From NCBI GenBank assembly GCA_964428355.1, contig CAYRYU010000035.1:1-64000 (forward strand): DNA of 64,000 nt, given 5' to 3'. Under the pieces are notes generated by a model. That model was given only the letters and a program-made list of their open reading frames with translations. It searched no databases and was not told where the DNA came from. The position numbers and the translations under genes were made by a program. This stretch comes from CAYRYU01 sp964428355. Lineage in GTDB: Bacteria; Muiribacteriota; Ozemobacteria; Ozemobacterales; Ozemobacteraceae. Positions 8,274 through 16,956 of the stretch are shown here, one piece after another (positions within the stretch are counted from its first letter, which is position 1; each line of letters begins with the position of its first letter).

Positions 8274-9227
8274 GTGGATCTCGATCGGTTCAAGAGATGG
8301 ATGGGACTTCGGACCCTCTTCCTGAAGTGGGTCCTACCTCTCCGCTTTCCCATGATCCTGAACATCGAACCCACAAACCGCTGCAATCTTGCGTGCCGGA
8401 TGTGTCCGAGATCGATCAGCAAGCGCCCGGTTGCGGACATGGAATGGCCGCTCTTCGAGGTTCTCGCAAACGAACTGGGGCGTGTGGGGCCGATCTTGAA
8501 GGTTTTCCTACAGAAGGACGGTGAACCACTGCTCCATCCCAGGATCGTCGAGATGGTTTCGGTGCTCCGAAAAGTCCGGGCGGCGCGGACGATCGGGATC
8601 ATCTCGAACGGGACTCTCCTGACCGGCGACCTTTTCCTCGCGCTTGCCAGGGCCGGCCTCGATGACCTGATAATCAGCATCGATGCCGTGGATCCCGAGG
8701 GTTACCGTGAGTTGAAGAGGGTCGATCTGTACAGCAGCGTCGTCGGAAACCTCCGCGAGGCTTCCAGGTTGAAACGTGTGAATGGGCTTTCCCGGCCGCT
8801 CCTGAAGGCCCGGATGGTCGCCCGGGCTGGAAAGGAAGCCGAGATCGAAAGGTTCAGGGAAATGTGGGCGGACACCGCGGACATGGTGGATATCACCCCC
8901 TTCCACACCTGGATCGGAGCGGTGAAGGACGAAAGGTGCTACTCTGGGGGGAGCCGCTATCCCTGCTCCCTGCTCTGGTACACAGGCGTTATCAACTCCG
9001 ACGGAGTTGTTTCCCCCTGCTGCATCGATTACGAATGCCGAGGAGCGCTCGGAAAGATTGGCTCAGGCGGGTTCGGCCCGATATGGAACGGACGCGAGCT
9101 CGCGGCTCTAAGGAAACGTCATGTCCTTGGCCAGTATCACCGGACCCCGATCTGCGGGCCCTGCGAGTACTGGCAGATCAAGGAGGATATCGGGGCGTGG
9201 CTTCGCCGGAAGTACCGTGTCGCGTGA
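8274..9227 (+). CDS. Radical SAM / SPASM-domain enzyme
   Basis: About 317 residues from GTG 8274 (G-rich stretch upstream); GTG 8250 and ATG 8301 are alternatives. The [4Fe-4S]-SAM motif is C37-N-L-A-C41-R-M-C44, preceded by the strand MILNIEPTNR. The C terminus has a SPASM-type arrangement for auxiliary clusters: YPCSLLW, VVSPCCIDYE, IWNGREL and PICGPC. SPASM proteins commonly modify peptides, proteins or small metabolites. It starts about 50 nt after the ATP-grasp gene and is followed after 23 nt by a second radical SAM gene. Confidence 0.85.
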   Translation: MDLDRFKRWMGLRTLFLKWVLPLRFPMILNIEPTNRCNLACRMCPRSISKRPVADMEWPLFEVLANELGRVGPILKVFLQKDGEPLLHPRIVEMVSVLRKVRAARTIGIISNGTLLTGDLFLALARAGLDDLIISIDAVDPEGYRELKRVDLYSSVVGNLREASRLKRVNGLSRPLLKARMVARAGKEAEIERFREMWADTADMVDITPFHTWIGAVKDERCYSGGSRYPCSLLWYTGVINSDGVVSPCCIDYECRGALGKIGSGGFGPIWNGRELAALRKRHVLGQYHRTPICGPCEYWQIKEDIGAWLRRKYRVA

Positions 9228-9250
9228 CCGGAAAAAATGGAGGGTAGAGA

Positions 9251-10723
9251 ATGAACTCGGGGTTCCCCATCCGCGACGATGAGTTGGCGCGGATCGCTCT
9301 GGTCAATCCCCCCTTTCTCCCCGATTATTCCAGGGGACAAAGGTCTCCTGCCGTAACGCGGTCGGGAACCCTGTACTACCCCATGTGGCTTGCATACGCG
9401 GCTGCCTTCGCGGAATCGCTCGGAGCAGAGGTTTTCCTGACCGACTCGGTTGCCGAGCGCATTTCGGCAGAGGAGACGATCACCAGGATACGGGAGTTCC
9501 AGCCCCATATCGTCCTGGTCGAAGCGGCCACTCCAAGCATAGAAAGCGATCTGGGGTTCTGCGACGGGGTCAAGGCCGCGCTCCCCGAGGCAATGGTCTT
9601 TCCCTGCGGAACCCATGTTTCAGCACTTCCGGAGGAAAGCCTCCGCGATCACCCCCGACTCGACGGAGTCATCCTTGGTGAATACGAGATTCCACTTGGA
9701 GAGGCGATCAAGGCTGCCCGCGGGAAAGTTTCCCTCGATTCCTGCGAAGGGATCCACATTCGCGGCCAGGCGGTCAGACCCCGAACGGTTTTCCTCGAGG
9801 ATCTGGATTTCAGGCCCTTCGTATCCGAGATCTACTCGCGCTTCCTGCCGGTAGAGCGGTATTTCAACCCCAACGCACATCATCCGATGGTGACGATCCT
9901 AACCGGAAGGGGCTGCCCCTTCTTCTGTTCTTTCTGCGTTTTTCCACAGACGCTCACCGGGCGAGCCTACCGGAGGAGATCCCTGGAATCGATCCTCGCG
10001 GAGTTCCAATGGGTAGCCTCGAAAATGCACCAGGTCAGGGGGGTTTTCATCGAGGACGACACATTCACCGTGGACCGGAAGCGGGTGCAGGAGTTCTCCC
10101 GCCGTCTCGAGGGCATGAAACTCGACCTCTCCTGGACCGCAAACGCGAGAGCGGACGTGGACCTCGAGACTCTCGAAACCATGAAACGATCGAACCTTCG
10201 GGGACTTTGCGTCGGATTCGAGTCGGGAAGCCAGCTGATCCTTGACCGTGTCGGGAAGAACCTGAGCCTGGGTGCAATGGAAACCTTCGCCGAAAACGCA
10301 CGCAGGGCAGGTGTGCATGTCCACGGCTGTTTCGTCGTGGGACTGCCGGGGGAAACGCGGGCAACGCTTCAGGAAACCCTTCAGTTCGCACTCCGCCTTC
10401 CTCTCGATACCGCCCAGTTCTATCCGCTCATGGTCTACCCCGGAACCAGGGCATACCGGGAAGCCGATGAAGCCGGACTGATCACGGCACGGAGATTCGG
10501 CGACTGGCTGACGCCCGAAGGCCAGCACAACTGCGTCGTCAGAACCGGTTCGCACTCCGCGGCCCAACTCGTGCGATTCTGCAACCTTGCGCGACGCCGT
10601 TTCTATCTGCGGAAGAAGTTCCTCTGGGAAGCCCTCAAGCGGTTTCTCACCGAACCCGATGAAAGGCACCGGCTGGTCCGTTCGGCCAAAACCTTCCTAA
10701 AACATCTTTTCGGGGACAGGTGA
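9251..10723 (+). CDS. B12-binding-type radical SAM protein
   Basis: 490 residues; ATG 9251 behind GGAGGGTAGAGA. The N-terminal ~180 residues have the Rossmann layout of cobalamin-binding domains (RIALVNPPFLPDY, GAEVFLTDSV, PHIVLVEA, FPCGTHVSALPEE), though the DxHxxG cobalamin-ligand motif is not seen. The radical SAM core has C222-P-F-F-C226-S-F-C229 and downstream strands FIEDDTF, GFESGSQ and HGCFVVGLPGET. This is the architecture of methylases and ring-modifying enzymes acting on lipids, cofactors and natural products. Its substrate is unknown. It ends 7 nt before the glycosyltransferase. Confidence 0.85.
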   Translation: MNSGFPIRDDELARIALVNPPFLPDYSRGQRSPAVTRSGTLYYPMWLAYAAAFAESLGAEVFLTDSVAERISAEETITRIREFQPHIVLVEAATPSIESDLGFCDGVKAALPEAMVFPCGTHVSALPEESLRDHPRLDGVILGEYEIPLGEAIKAARGKVSLDSCEGIHIRGQAVRPRTVFLEDLDFRPFVSEIYSRFLPVERYFNPNAHHPMVTILTGRGCPFFCSFCVFPQTLTGRAYRRRSLESILAEFQWVASKMHQVRGVFIEDDTFTVDRKRVQEFSRRLEGMKLDLSWTANARADVDLETLETMKRSNLRGLCVGFESGSQLILDRVGKNLSLGAMETFAENARRAGVHVHGCFVVGLPGETRATLQETLQFALRLPLDTAQFYPLMVYPGTRAYREADEAGLITARRFGDWLTPEGQHNCVVRTGSHSAAQLVRFCNLARRRFYLRKKFLWEALKRFLTEPDERHRLVRSAKTFLKHLFGDR

Positions 10724-10730
10724 ACTGCGG

Positions 10731-11789
10731 ATGGTTGCGAATTCCCCATCGGAACGGAATATCGAGGTTTCCGTCATCGTCCCGGCATTTCGCTCACCCG
10801 ACAGGTTGAAAGGATGCCTTGAAGCCCTCGCGAAACAGCAAACCGCCAGGAACTTCGAAGTCGTGGTGGTGGACGACGGTTCGCCTGAAACCCTGGAACC
10901 CGTGACAGCGGGCTTCGAAAGATCCCTTTCGATAAGGTTCCTACGGCTGGAAAACAACGGGGGACCCGCCAGTGCCCGGAATGCCGGGATCCGGGCAGCC
11001 CACGGTGGGGTGATCCTTTTCACCGACTCTGACTGCCGGCCGCAAAAAGGGTGGCTCGAGGCTATGGCAAGCCCATTCGACGATCCGGAGGTTGGGGGGG
11101 TGAAGGGGCGGTACCGTACCGAGCAGAAAGATACATGGGCCCGGCTGGCCCAGCTCGAGTTCGAGGAGAGGTATGAACTCCTCGAGAGTGCGGGGGATAT
11201 CGATTTCATAGACACCTACTCGGGAGGCTTCCGGAGAGAGGACCTTCTTTCCGTAGGAGGTTTCGACACGTCCTTCCCCAGGGCGGACAACGAGGATGTC
11301 GACCTTTCGTTCCGGGTCAAGGGGCTCGGCAGGAGGTTCCGGTTCGTTCCGGGTGCGGTGGTTCTTCACCGGCACCGGGAAGGTTTCCTGGGATATGCCG
11401 CGCTCAAATTCAGCCGGGGTTTCTGGCGAATGAAGGTCTACAGGAAGCACCCAGGAAAAGCCGGAAAAGACAGCTACACCCCGCTCAGCCTGAAGCTCCA
11501 GCTTCTTCTTTCGGCGTGCTTTCTGCCGGCTTTGTCCACCCGCCGCCGCGGCGCGTTATGGGCGGGAGCATGGCTGGCGACGTGTGCCCCCCTGCTTCGA
11601 TGGGCGGCAAGAAACGACCCCAGCCTGGTCCCGCTGATCCCGTTTTTCGCCCTGACGCGGGGACTGGCCATCATTCTTGGGATGATCTTCGGGACCGCCA
11701 ACGAAATGCTAACAAATCCCCGAAATTTGTACCAGACGGATTCCCCGGAAACGATCGACCAAACCCCTTCAGAAAACCGGCGGAGTTGA
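10731..11789 (+). CDS. Family 2 glycosyltransferase with C-terminal membrane helices
   Basis: 352 residues. GT-A fold motifs: VSVIVPAF (13-20), DDG (48-50), the metal-binding DSD (99-101), and an ED pair (188-189) preceding the catalytic region. It inverts configuration when transferring sugar from a nucleotide donor. The C-terminal third is hydrophobic (LKLQLLLSACFLPAL and LIPFFALTRGLAIILGMIFG), indicating membrane attachment at the inner face. It is the last plus-strand gene of the amidohydrolase/ATP-grasp/radical SAM cluster. Its last 119 nt overlap the end of the minus-strand glycerate kinase-like gene. Confidence 0.85.
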   Translation: MVANSPSERNIEVSVIVPAFRSPDRLKGCLEALAKQQTARNFEVVVVDDGSPETLEPVTAGFERSLSIRFLRLENNGGPASARNAGIRAAHGGVILFTDSDCRPQKGWLEAMASPFDDPEVGGVKGRYRTEQKDTWARLAQLEFEERYELLESAGDIDFIDTYSGGFRREDLLSVGGFDTSFPRADNEDVDLSFRVKGLGRRFRFVPGAVVLHRHREGFLGYAALKFSRGFWRMKVYRKHPGKAGKDSYTPLSLKLQLLLSACFLPALSTRRRGALWAGAWLATCAPLLRWAARNDPSLVPLIPFFALTRGLAIILGMIFGTANEMLTNPRNLYQTDSPETIDQTPSENRRS

Positions 11790-12963
11790 ACCCGGTCAAT
11801 GCTTCCCCGGCTTCCCTGAGCTTTTCCGGGGGAAGGTCCCCGTCCTGAAGGAACCCTCCCCCCAGTTCGGAGTTTCCGTCCACGCCGTCGGTTGCCACCA
11901 TCGCGCACTCGAAGCCCAAGCCGAGTTTTTCCATCCTGATTCCAAGCTCGAGCACCGAGTGGGAAGCCCGACCTCCCAGTCCGGGTTTCCGCCCCCGGGG
12001 AATCTCGATCTCGTTTTCCCCCGAAACCAGGATCCAGGTTTCCTGCGGGAACTGGTCGAAAATTCCGGGGTCGCCACGCCGAAGAGCGGTGAAGAAATCC
12101 CCCAGTTCGATCTTCGGAAGCTCGACCGGTTCGCCTGAAGCCTTCAAGCGCTCAGCCGCGACGCTCCTGGAAGTCTCCATCCCGGCCACCAGCTTCCAGC
12201 TCCAGCGGTCGGAGGGAATCGTATCGGGTTTGGGGGTTTCGGGGACTTCACCCCTGGTCCCGGATTCGAGGTAGTCGAGTGCCTCGGGGGGAAAGCCCGG
12301 GATTTTTCGGGCGATGCCGTGTGCTTCCGAGAAGGTCGTCGGATCGGGGACAAAAATCCCGGATCCGATATCGTGCGGAACATCTCCCGCAACGTCGGAA
12401 ACCCCGAGAACCCTCACCCTGCCGCCCCGGTCGAGGATCCTGCTCAGTCCGAGGCCCCCCTTGATCGCGGAGAAATGCCGTCGCACAGTGTTGACCTTCG
12501 AAATCGGCAGGCCCGAGTGGACCAGAGCCCGATGCGCAAGGCGCTTGACCTCGGTCACTATTCCGAGCGGAGGTGCCGCAAGGAGAGCGGAACCCCCACC
12601 GGAAATCAAGGCCAGAACATCCACTCCGCGGGGAAGCTTTTCGATCGCTCCAAGGAGGCATTCCCCGGCCCGAAAAGAGGCCGAACCAGGGATGGGATGG
12701 TCTCCGTTCAAATAATCGATCGGTCCCCCGGACCGTTTCACGGCTCCTCCGGGAGGGCTCACGACGATTCCCTTTGTGATCCGGACCCCGGCCCTCTCCG
12801 CTCCCTCCGTCATGGCCCGAGATGCCTTCCCGATCGCAAACACAACCCCCCCTTCCGGAATAGGGTCCGGCTCGAGGGAATTCTGTGTCAGGAGCGAGAC
12901 ATCGAGCCCCGAAATCATGCCACCGAAAAAGTCGAGGAACCATTCCGGGGAGTGCCGGTTCAA
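11671..12963 (-). CDS. Glycerate 2-kinase-like (MOFRL family) protein
   Basis: 430 residues from TTG 12963. The TTG shares bases with the TGA of the upstream gene (TTGA), and AGGAAG precedes it, so translation is probably coupled. Family features: VVFAIGKASRAM near the N terminus, ALISGGGSALLAAP, the MOFRL-domain region GGRASHSVLELGI with ATDGVDGNSE, and a final NPSGTNFGDLLAF segment. The family phosphorylates D-glycerate at C2 with ATP. The conserved C-terminal motif is encoded inside the 119-nt antisense overlap with the glycosyltransferase. The role next to the cNMP/ATPase protein is unclear. Confidence 0.8.
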   Translation of the reverse strand: MNRHSPEWFLDFFGGMISGLDVSLLTQNSLEPDPIPEGGVVFAIGKASRAMTEGAERAGVRITKGIVVSPPGGAVKRSGGPIDYLNGDHPIPGSASFRAGECLLGAIEKLPRGVDVLALISGGGSALLAAPPLGIVTEVKRLAHRALVHSGLPISKVNTVRRHFSAIKGGLGLSRILDRGGRVRVLGVSDVAGDVPHDIGSGIFVPDPTTFSEAHGIARKIPGFPPEALDYLESGTRGEVPETPKPDTIPSDRWSWKLVAGMETSRSVAAERLKASGEPVELPKIELGDFFTALRRGDPGIFDQFPQETWILVSGENEIEIPRGRKPGLGGRASHSVLELGIRMEKLGLGFECAMVATDGVDGNSELGGGFLQDGDLPPEKLREAGEALTGFNSAGFLKGFGRSFPGNPSGTNFGDLLAFRWRSRRSSQE

Positions 12964-15836
12964 GATGCTTCCTGCAGAACTACCTGTTTCTTGAGGCTCT
13001 GGACGTCCTTATCGTCGACGGCGATCTCCATGGAAAACACCTCGGGCTTGTCGGGCTCAAAAACCTTGATCAATAGCTTGTCACCAGCCTTGACCACGCC
13101 GAATTTCGCCCGCTTCCCCTCCCCGTTCGGCTTTTTCCCGACGAGAAGGAAGTTTACGCTCTCGTCGGACTCGGGGTTCCTGAAGCCCTGGGCTTCCATC
13201 CCGTTCCGCGTGTTGGTCACTACGGCCTTGAACTTGGTACCTTTTCCGTTGATGATCGTGGCCAGGTGTTTCGATTTCAGATCCACGAAAAAGTACCGTT
13301 CGAGTGGGACGGGGTCGCTGTGCATCGGAAGGTTCATCTCGTTGCTGATCAGGTCGCCCCGGTCGAGGACGATGGCCCGGGTGCAGATCCGGCCTTCATC
13401 CTTCGGATCGATCAGTTCGAGTTTGAGGAGGTCGCGAACGGCCAGGATACCGAGCTGGGAAAGTTCGATCGGAACGACGAAGGCACCGATCTCCTCCTTC
13501 TTGATCGTCTTCTCGACCTGGGTCCCGCTCCGGACGTTGGTTGTCTTGACAACGATCTTCTCGGGCATTTCGAACTTCCGGCGGCAGCCTTCCGAAAAAC
13601 GGAGTTTCAGCTTGAAATCCTTCGAGACGATCTGGTGATCCTGAACCGATGTGTCGAGACGTGTCCGCGCGAGCTGCAAGACGAAATCCAGTTGGAGCTC
13701 CTTCATCCGGTCCTTGGCTTCCTGGAAACCCGGTTTCAGCTCGAGGGCGATCTTGAACTCGTTGATCGCGTCGTCCCAGCGGCCGGCGAAATTATAGAAG
13801 TTTCCGAGTTTCACGTGAAGGTCGGGGAAATCTGAATGGTCCTGGACGAAACGTTCGTGCATCTCGATCACGGAATCGAGTTTCTTGAAGTAGGCCGAGA
13901 GTTCCAGGACTTTCTGACGCAGTCCGGGGAATTCCGGATTCTCTTCTTCCACTTTGATGTAGGCCTTGTATGCAAGGAAGAAGCGGCTGGTCTCGTAGAA
14001 GAACCGGCCCAGGAGAAGGTAGATCCGGGGGTTCTTCTGCGGAATGTTGAGAAGCAGCTCGATCCCCTCGGTATAGGAATTGAGCGCGGCAAGGGTCGAG
14101 GCAAGGTTGATCCGGGCTTCGAGATAGGCGGGGTTGATCTTCAACGCCTCTTCGAACTGCTCCTTGGCGGCGGCGAAATCCCCATGGTTGAGGAGGACTT
14201 TTCCGAAATCGTTGCGCTGATCCGCGAATCCCGGCTTCGTTGACAAGCGGGTCTTGAAGAGACCGATCGATTTCTGGAGGGCTGTATCGTCGTTTGCGAT
14301 GCACCCGAGAAAGCCGTTGGCAAGCGCGTTGTCAGGTTCCAGGAGGACGGCCTTCTTGAATGCCTCGATCGCATCGGCGTACCTTTGTTCATAGAGATAG
14401 ATCTCCCCCAGGAGTTCGCAGACGGAACCCGAAACCTGCGAGTATTCCATCGAACTCAGGAGGGATTCCTTGGCTTCCTGCATCTTCCCAAGAGTGATCT
14501 TGTATCTGACGGTCTTCACCAGGGATTTGATGTCCTGTGGGCTGATGAGGCTCATCGAAGATCCGGTGTTGTGAAGGCCGTCGGTCATTCCCGGAAGCTC
14601 GAGACTGGGGCCGTCCTGGACCGATCCGTAGAAGAGCCGGTACAAAAGGCCCTTTTCCTCGGTCTTTTTCACCTGCTCCTCTCCGAGAACCTTCTTGGCC
14701 AGAACCCTCAGGCAATCGCAATAGGGACCGTTCGGTTGAAGCATGAAGGCCGATTGGCCGAAATCGGGTGCGAAGCCCTGCATTTCCGGAAGGGCACCGA
14801 CGACGGGATAGGGGGGGAAAACCTTCGTGTACTTCGCGATTGCGAACCCCTGGCCAACCCTGGCTGGAACGATCGAAATACGCGATGGGGGGAAGTGCAG
14901 GTGGCCCAGGCCCTGCAGAAACCTGAGGCTGTCCTTTGTCGAAGCGAGCGAGGTGACATCCACGAGGCAGAAAACGCTGTCGGACATGTCGATCGAGTTT
15001 AGTAGGAGATCCCCGAAATGGGACTGGGTATCCACCACGATATAATCGAAATACTCCCGGGCCCTTATGAAAACACGGAGCAGATCATCCGGCCTGATCT
15101 TTTCTGCATCGAGGAATGATTGGGGGCAGGGAACCACCCACACCCTCTGGCTGCTCTTCACAACCGCCTGGAAAAACTCGTCCTTTCCCTCCATGGTTTT
15201 GAGTGCCTGTGTCAGATCGAGCAACGATCTGGGGGAATGAACCCCCATGAAGTAGCTTCCTCCGCCGAGATAGAGGTCCAGGTCGATGAAAAGGACCTTC
15301 TTTCCCAACTCGTTGGCGAGAAGGTGGGCAAGGGAGACCGCGAAAGTGGTTTTCCCGTAGCCGTCCTTCGCGGATACGACCGAAACCATACGGCATCCGT
15401 CCGCGATCTTTTCGTTGCTCCGGGTCAGCTTGGCGGTGGTGTTCCTCAGCCGCCGGGAGAGGGTTCCAAGGAGCTTCATCGAAATCCCGGGTTTCATCTG
15501 GAGAAGCTTCTCGAAATCCTGGCCCTCGATGACGATCAGAACGGTGTTCTGAACGGCTCTCGCCGTGGTGGAGCGGCTTGCACCCTTCTCGAACAGGGCC
15601 AGTTCCCCGAAATAATCCCCGTTCTTGAAAACCGCGACCATGACCTCCCCGTGGATGGGGTCACGCTTGAAAACCTCTACCTGTCCGGTTTCCACGATGT
15701 AGAGGTTTTTCTCGAAATCCCCCTCACGGAAGATAATTTCATTCCTCCCGAAAAGGACTCTCTTGGAAAAGCGCTCTATCTCATGAATTTCAGGGCCGGT
15801 CAGCGAAGAAAAAAGGTCAAGATTCTCGAGTTCCAT
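12960..15836 (-). CDS. Cyclic-nucleotide-binding / MinD-CpaE-like ATPase / TPR fusion protein
   Basis: 958 residues. Domain 1 (1-135) is a cNMP-binding domain with the phosphate cassette FGELALFEKGASRSTTARA (77-95, E78 and R88 kept). Domain 2 (about 148-385) is a SIMIBI ATPase like MinD/CpaE, with deviant Walker A KDGYGKTT (157-164), FIDLDLYLGGG, and Walker B-like DYIVVDTQ. Domain 3 (about 430-735) is a run of TPR-like helices. The last 220 residues are predicted beta-rich and unrecognised. No HTH is present, so it is not a CRP-type regulator. I infer a cAMP- or cGMP-responsive localisation or assembly ATPase. Two extended -10 boxes and a perfect palindrome lie upstream. Confidence 0.85.
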   Translation of the reverse strand: MELENLDLFSSLTGPEIHEIERFSKRVLFGRNEIIFREGDFEKNLYIVETGQVEVFKRDPIHGEVMVAVFKNGDYFGELALFEKGASRSTTARAVQNTVLIVIEGQDFEKLLQMKPGISMKLLGTLSRRLRNTTAKLTRSNEKIADGCRMVSVVSAKDGYGKTTFAVSLAHLLANELGKKVLFIDLDLYLGGGSYFMGVHSPRSLLDLTQALKTMEGKDEFFQAVVKSSQRVWVVPCPQSFLDAEKIRPDDLLRVFIRAREYFDYIVVDTQSHFGDLLLNSIDMSDSVFCLVDVTSLASTKDSLRFLQGLGHLHFPPSRISIVPARVGQGFAIAKYTKVFPPYPVVGALPEMQGFAPDFGQSAFMLQPNGPYCDCLRVLAKKVLGEEQVKKTEEKGLLYRLFYGSVQDGPSLELPGMTDGLHNTGSSMSLISPQDIKSLVKTVRYKITLGKMQEAKESLLSSMEYSQVSGSVCELLGEIYLYEQRYADAIEAFKKAVLLEPDNALANGFLGCIANDDTALQKSIGLFKTRLSTKPGFADQRNDFGKVLLNHGDFAAAKEQFEEALKINPAYLEARINLASTLAALNSYTEGIELLLNIPQKNPRIYLLLGRFFYETSRFFLAYKAYIKVEEENPEFPGLRQKVLELSAYFKKLDSVIEMHERFVQDHSDFPDLHVKLGNFYNFAGRWDDAINEFKIALELKPGFQEAKDRMKELQLDFVLQLARTRLDTSVQDHQIVSKDFKLKLRFSEGCRRKFEMPEKIVVKTTNVRSGTQVEKTIKKEEIGAFVVPIELSQLGILAVRDLLKLELIDPKDEGRICTRAIVLDRGDLISNEMNLPMHSDPVPLERYFFVDLKSKHLATIINGKGTKFKAVVTNTRNGMEAQGFRNPESDESVNFLLVGKKPNGEGKRAKFGVVKAGDKLLIKVFEPDKPEVFSMEIAVDDKDVQSLKKQVVLQEAS

Positions 15837-15866
15837 GCAATTCTCCCCATCAAATCTGGAACCTCC

Positions 15867-15894
15867 ATTCTACCATTATTTCACCATTTTACCA
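15867..15894 (-). promoter_or_regulatory. Tandem extended -10 boxes for the cNMP/ATPase gene
   Basis: On the minus strand TGGTAGAAT (15867-15875) and TGGTAAAAT (15886-15894) both match the TGnTATAAT pattern seen elsewhere in the window, 31 and 50 bp before the ATG at 15836. Confidence 0.45.
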
Positions 15895-15900
15895 AGGACC

Positions 15901-15920
15901 TTTGGGAAATATTTCCCAAA
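15901..15920. promoter_or_regulatory. Perfect 20-bp palindrome, putative operator
   Basis: TTTGGGAAATATTTCCCAAA is a perfect inverted repeat with no loop. It lies just upstream of the putative -10 boxes of the minus-strand cNMP/ATPase gene, within the 328-bp divergent region (15837-16164). This is the size and symmetry expected of a dimeric transcription factor site. The regulator is unknown. Confidence 0.6.
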
Positions 15921-16135
15921 ATTGCCGAAAATCTTTTCGTCAAAAGGTGGGGAGTGAGATCGGAAAACCCCGGGAAAACCAACGTGTGCCGGGGCGGGAA
16001 AGGAAGCAGGTTTGGAGAACAGGGTTTGACGACTGACGAGGGCCCCTGGATTCCAAAACCGCGGTCCAGGAGGCAGTGCCTGACCTGACCGGGGGAATTG
16101 GGCGGAGGTTGGGCGTTGCCCATCGGCGGAAGGTA

Positions 16136-16144
16136 TGGTATTGT
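16136..16144 (+). promoter_or_regulatory. Extended -10 box of the 16-25 kb operon
   Basis: TGGTATTGT at 16136-16144 matches an extended -10 element, about 20 bp before the start codon of the first gene. No clear -35 is seen. Confidence 0.45.
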
Positions 16145-16164
16145 CTTTTCCTAGGAGAAGGATG

Positions 16165-16947
16165 ATGTCGAAATATCTGATAGAATCTCTTGGGCAAAAA
16201 TTCGAATTGCGTTCCAGCAAGGTCTTCTTCGATCTCAAGGACAGTCTTCTCGCCGAAGAGATCCTCGATCGTGTCGACCGGGCTTCCGCCGGACTGGGGC
16301 AAGTATTCGACCTTACTTCCGAAGTGGAAGCCCAGATCTATCTTTATCCCAACTCCCAGGTCATCGAACGGGTCACCCAGAGGCCGTTAGCAATGGGAGA
16401 GACGATCCGGGTGGTTCCGGAGGACAACGTCCTTCTCGTGAATGCCGGGACCCCCCCGCCCCAATGCGGGGAAGAAGTGGTCAGGCAGGTGAGCCTCATG
16501 ATCTTCAACCGGGGAGTGAAAGAGCGGGAGATCGGGATCATGCAGTGGCGGACCCCTTCGTGGCTCCGTGAAGGGATCTGTTCCCAGGTTCCCTGGAAGA
16601 TCCGGACCGATTCGAAGGATTTCCTCGTGAAAGCCTGGAATCAGCTTCAGGAGGCGCAGAAAGCCGAGCAGCTCATACGGCCGGGTGTCATGGCCAAGAA
16701 CATTGGGATGATCCCCGATCCCAACCGTCGGGCACTGGCATTTCACCAGTCATTCTATATGTTCCGGCTCCTTTCGAGCACCTACTGCGACAAATTCTTC
16801 AAGAGGTATTCGACGCTCATGGGAGCCCTGGAGGATATGGAGGCGGAAACCGCCTTTCGTCAGATCACCAGCTTCGATTTCGAAAAGTTCTTCCATCTTT
16901 TCAAGGAATGGGTAAGGGTCACCAACGCATTCGTCGCCATGGAATGA
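16165..16947 (+). CDS. Peptidase-MA-like protein lacking HExxH, function unknown
   Basis: 260 residues from ATG 16165 (AGGAG 7 nt upstream; ATG 16162 is the alternative). The layout resembles M1/peptidase_MA gluzincin-like domains: an N-terminal alpha/beta part (VEAQIYLYPNSQVIERV), then GEEVVRQVSLMIF where HExxH would be expected, then WLREGICSQ corresponding to the usual WLxEGxA. No zinc-binding histidines are present, so if the relationship is right it is a non-catalytic derivative. No signal peptide. It heads the operon containing comEC. The family assignment is an inference from motif layout only. Confidence 0.55.
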   Translation: MSKYLIESLGQKFELRSSKVFFDLKDSLLAEEILDRVDRASAGLGQVFDLTSEVEAQIYLYPNSQVIERVTQRPLAMGETIRVVPEDNVLLVNAGTPPPQCGEEVVRQVSLMIFNRGVKEREIGIMQWRTPSWLREGICSQVPWKIRTDSKDFLVKAWNQLQEAQKAEQLIRPGVMAKNIGMIPDPNRRALAFHQSFYMFRLLSSTYCDKFFKRYSTLMGALEDMEAETAFRQITSFDFEKFFHLFKEWVRVTNAFVAME

Positions 16948-16956
16948 GCCGGGGAA

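Noticed and set aside
12319..13638. 439-residue plus-strand ORF across the glycerate kinase and cNMP/ATPase genes
   Set aside because: It crosses the junction of two real minus-strand genes and has no recognisable sequence.
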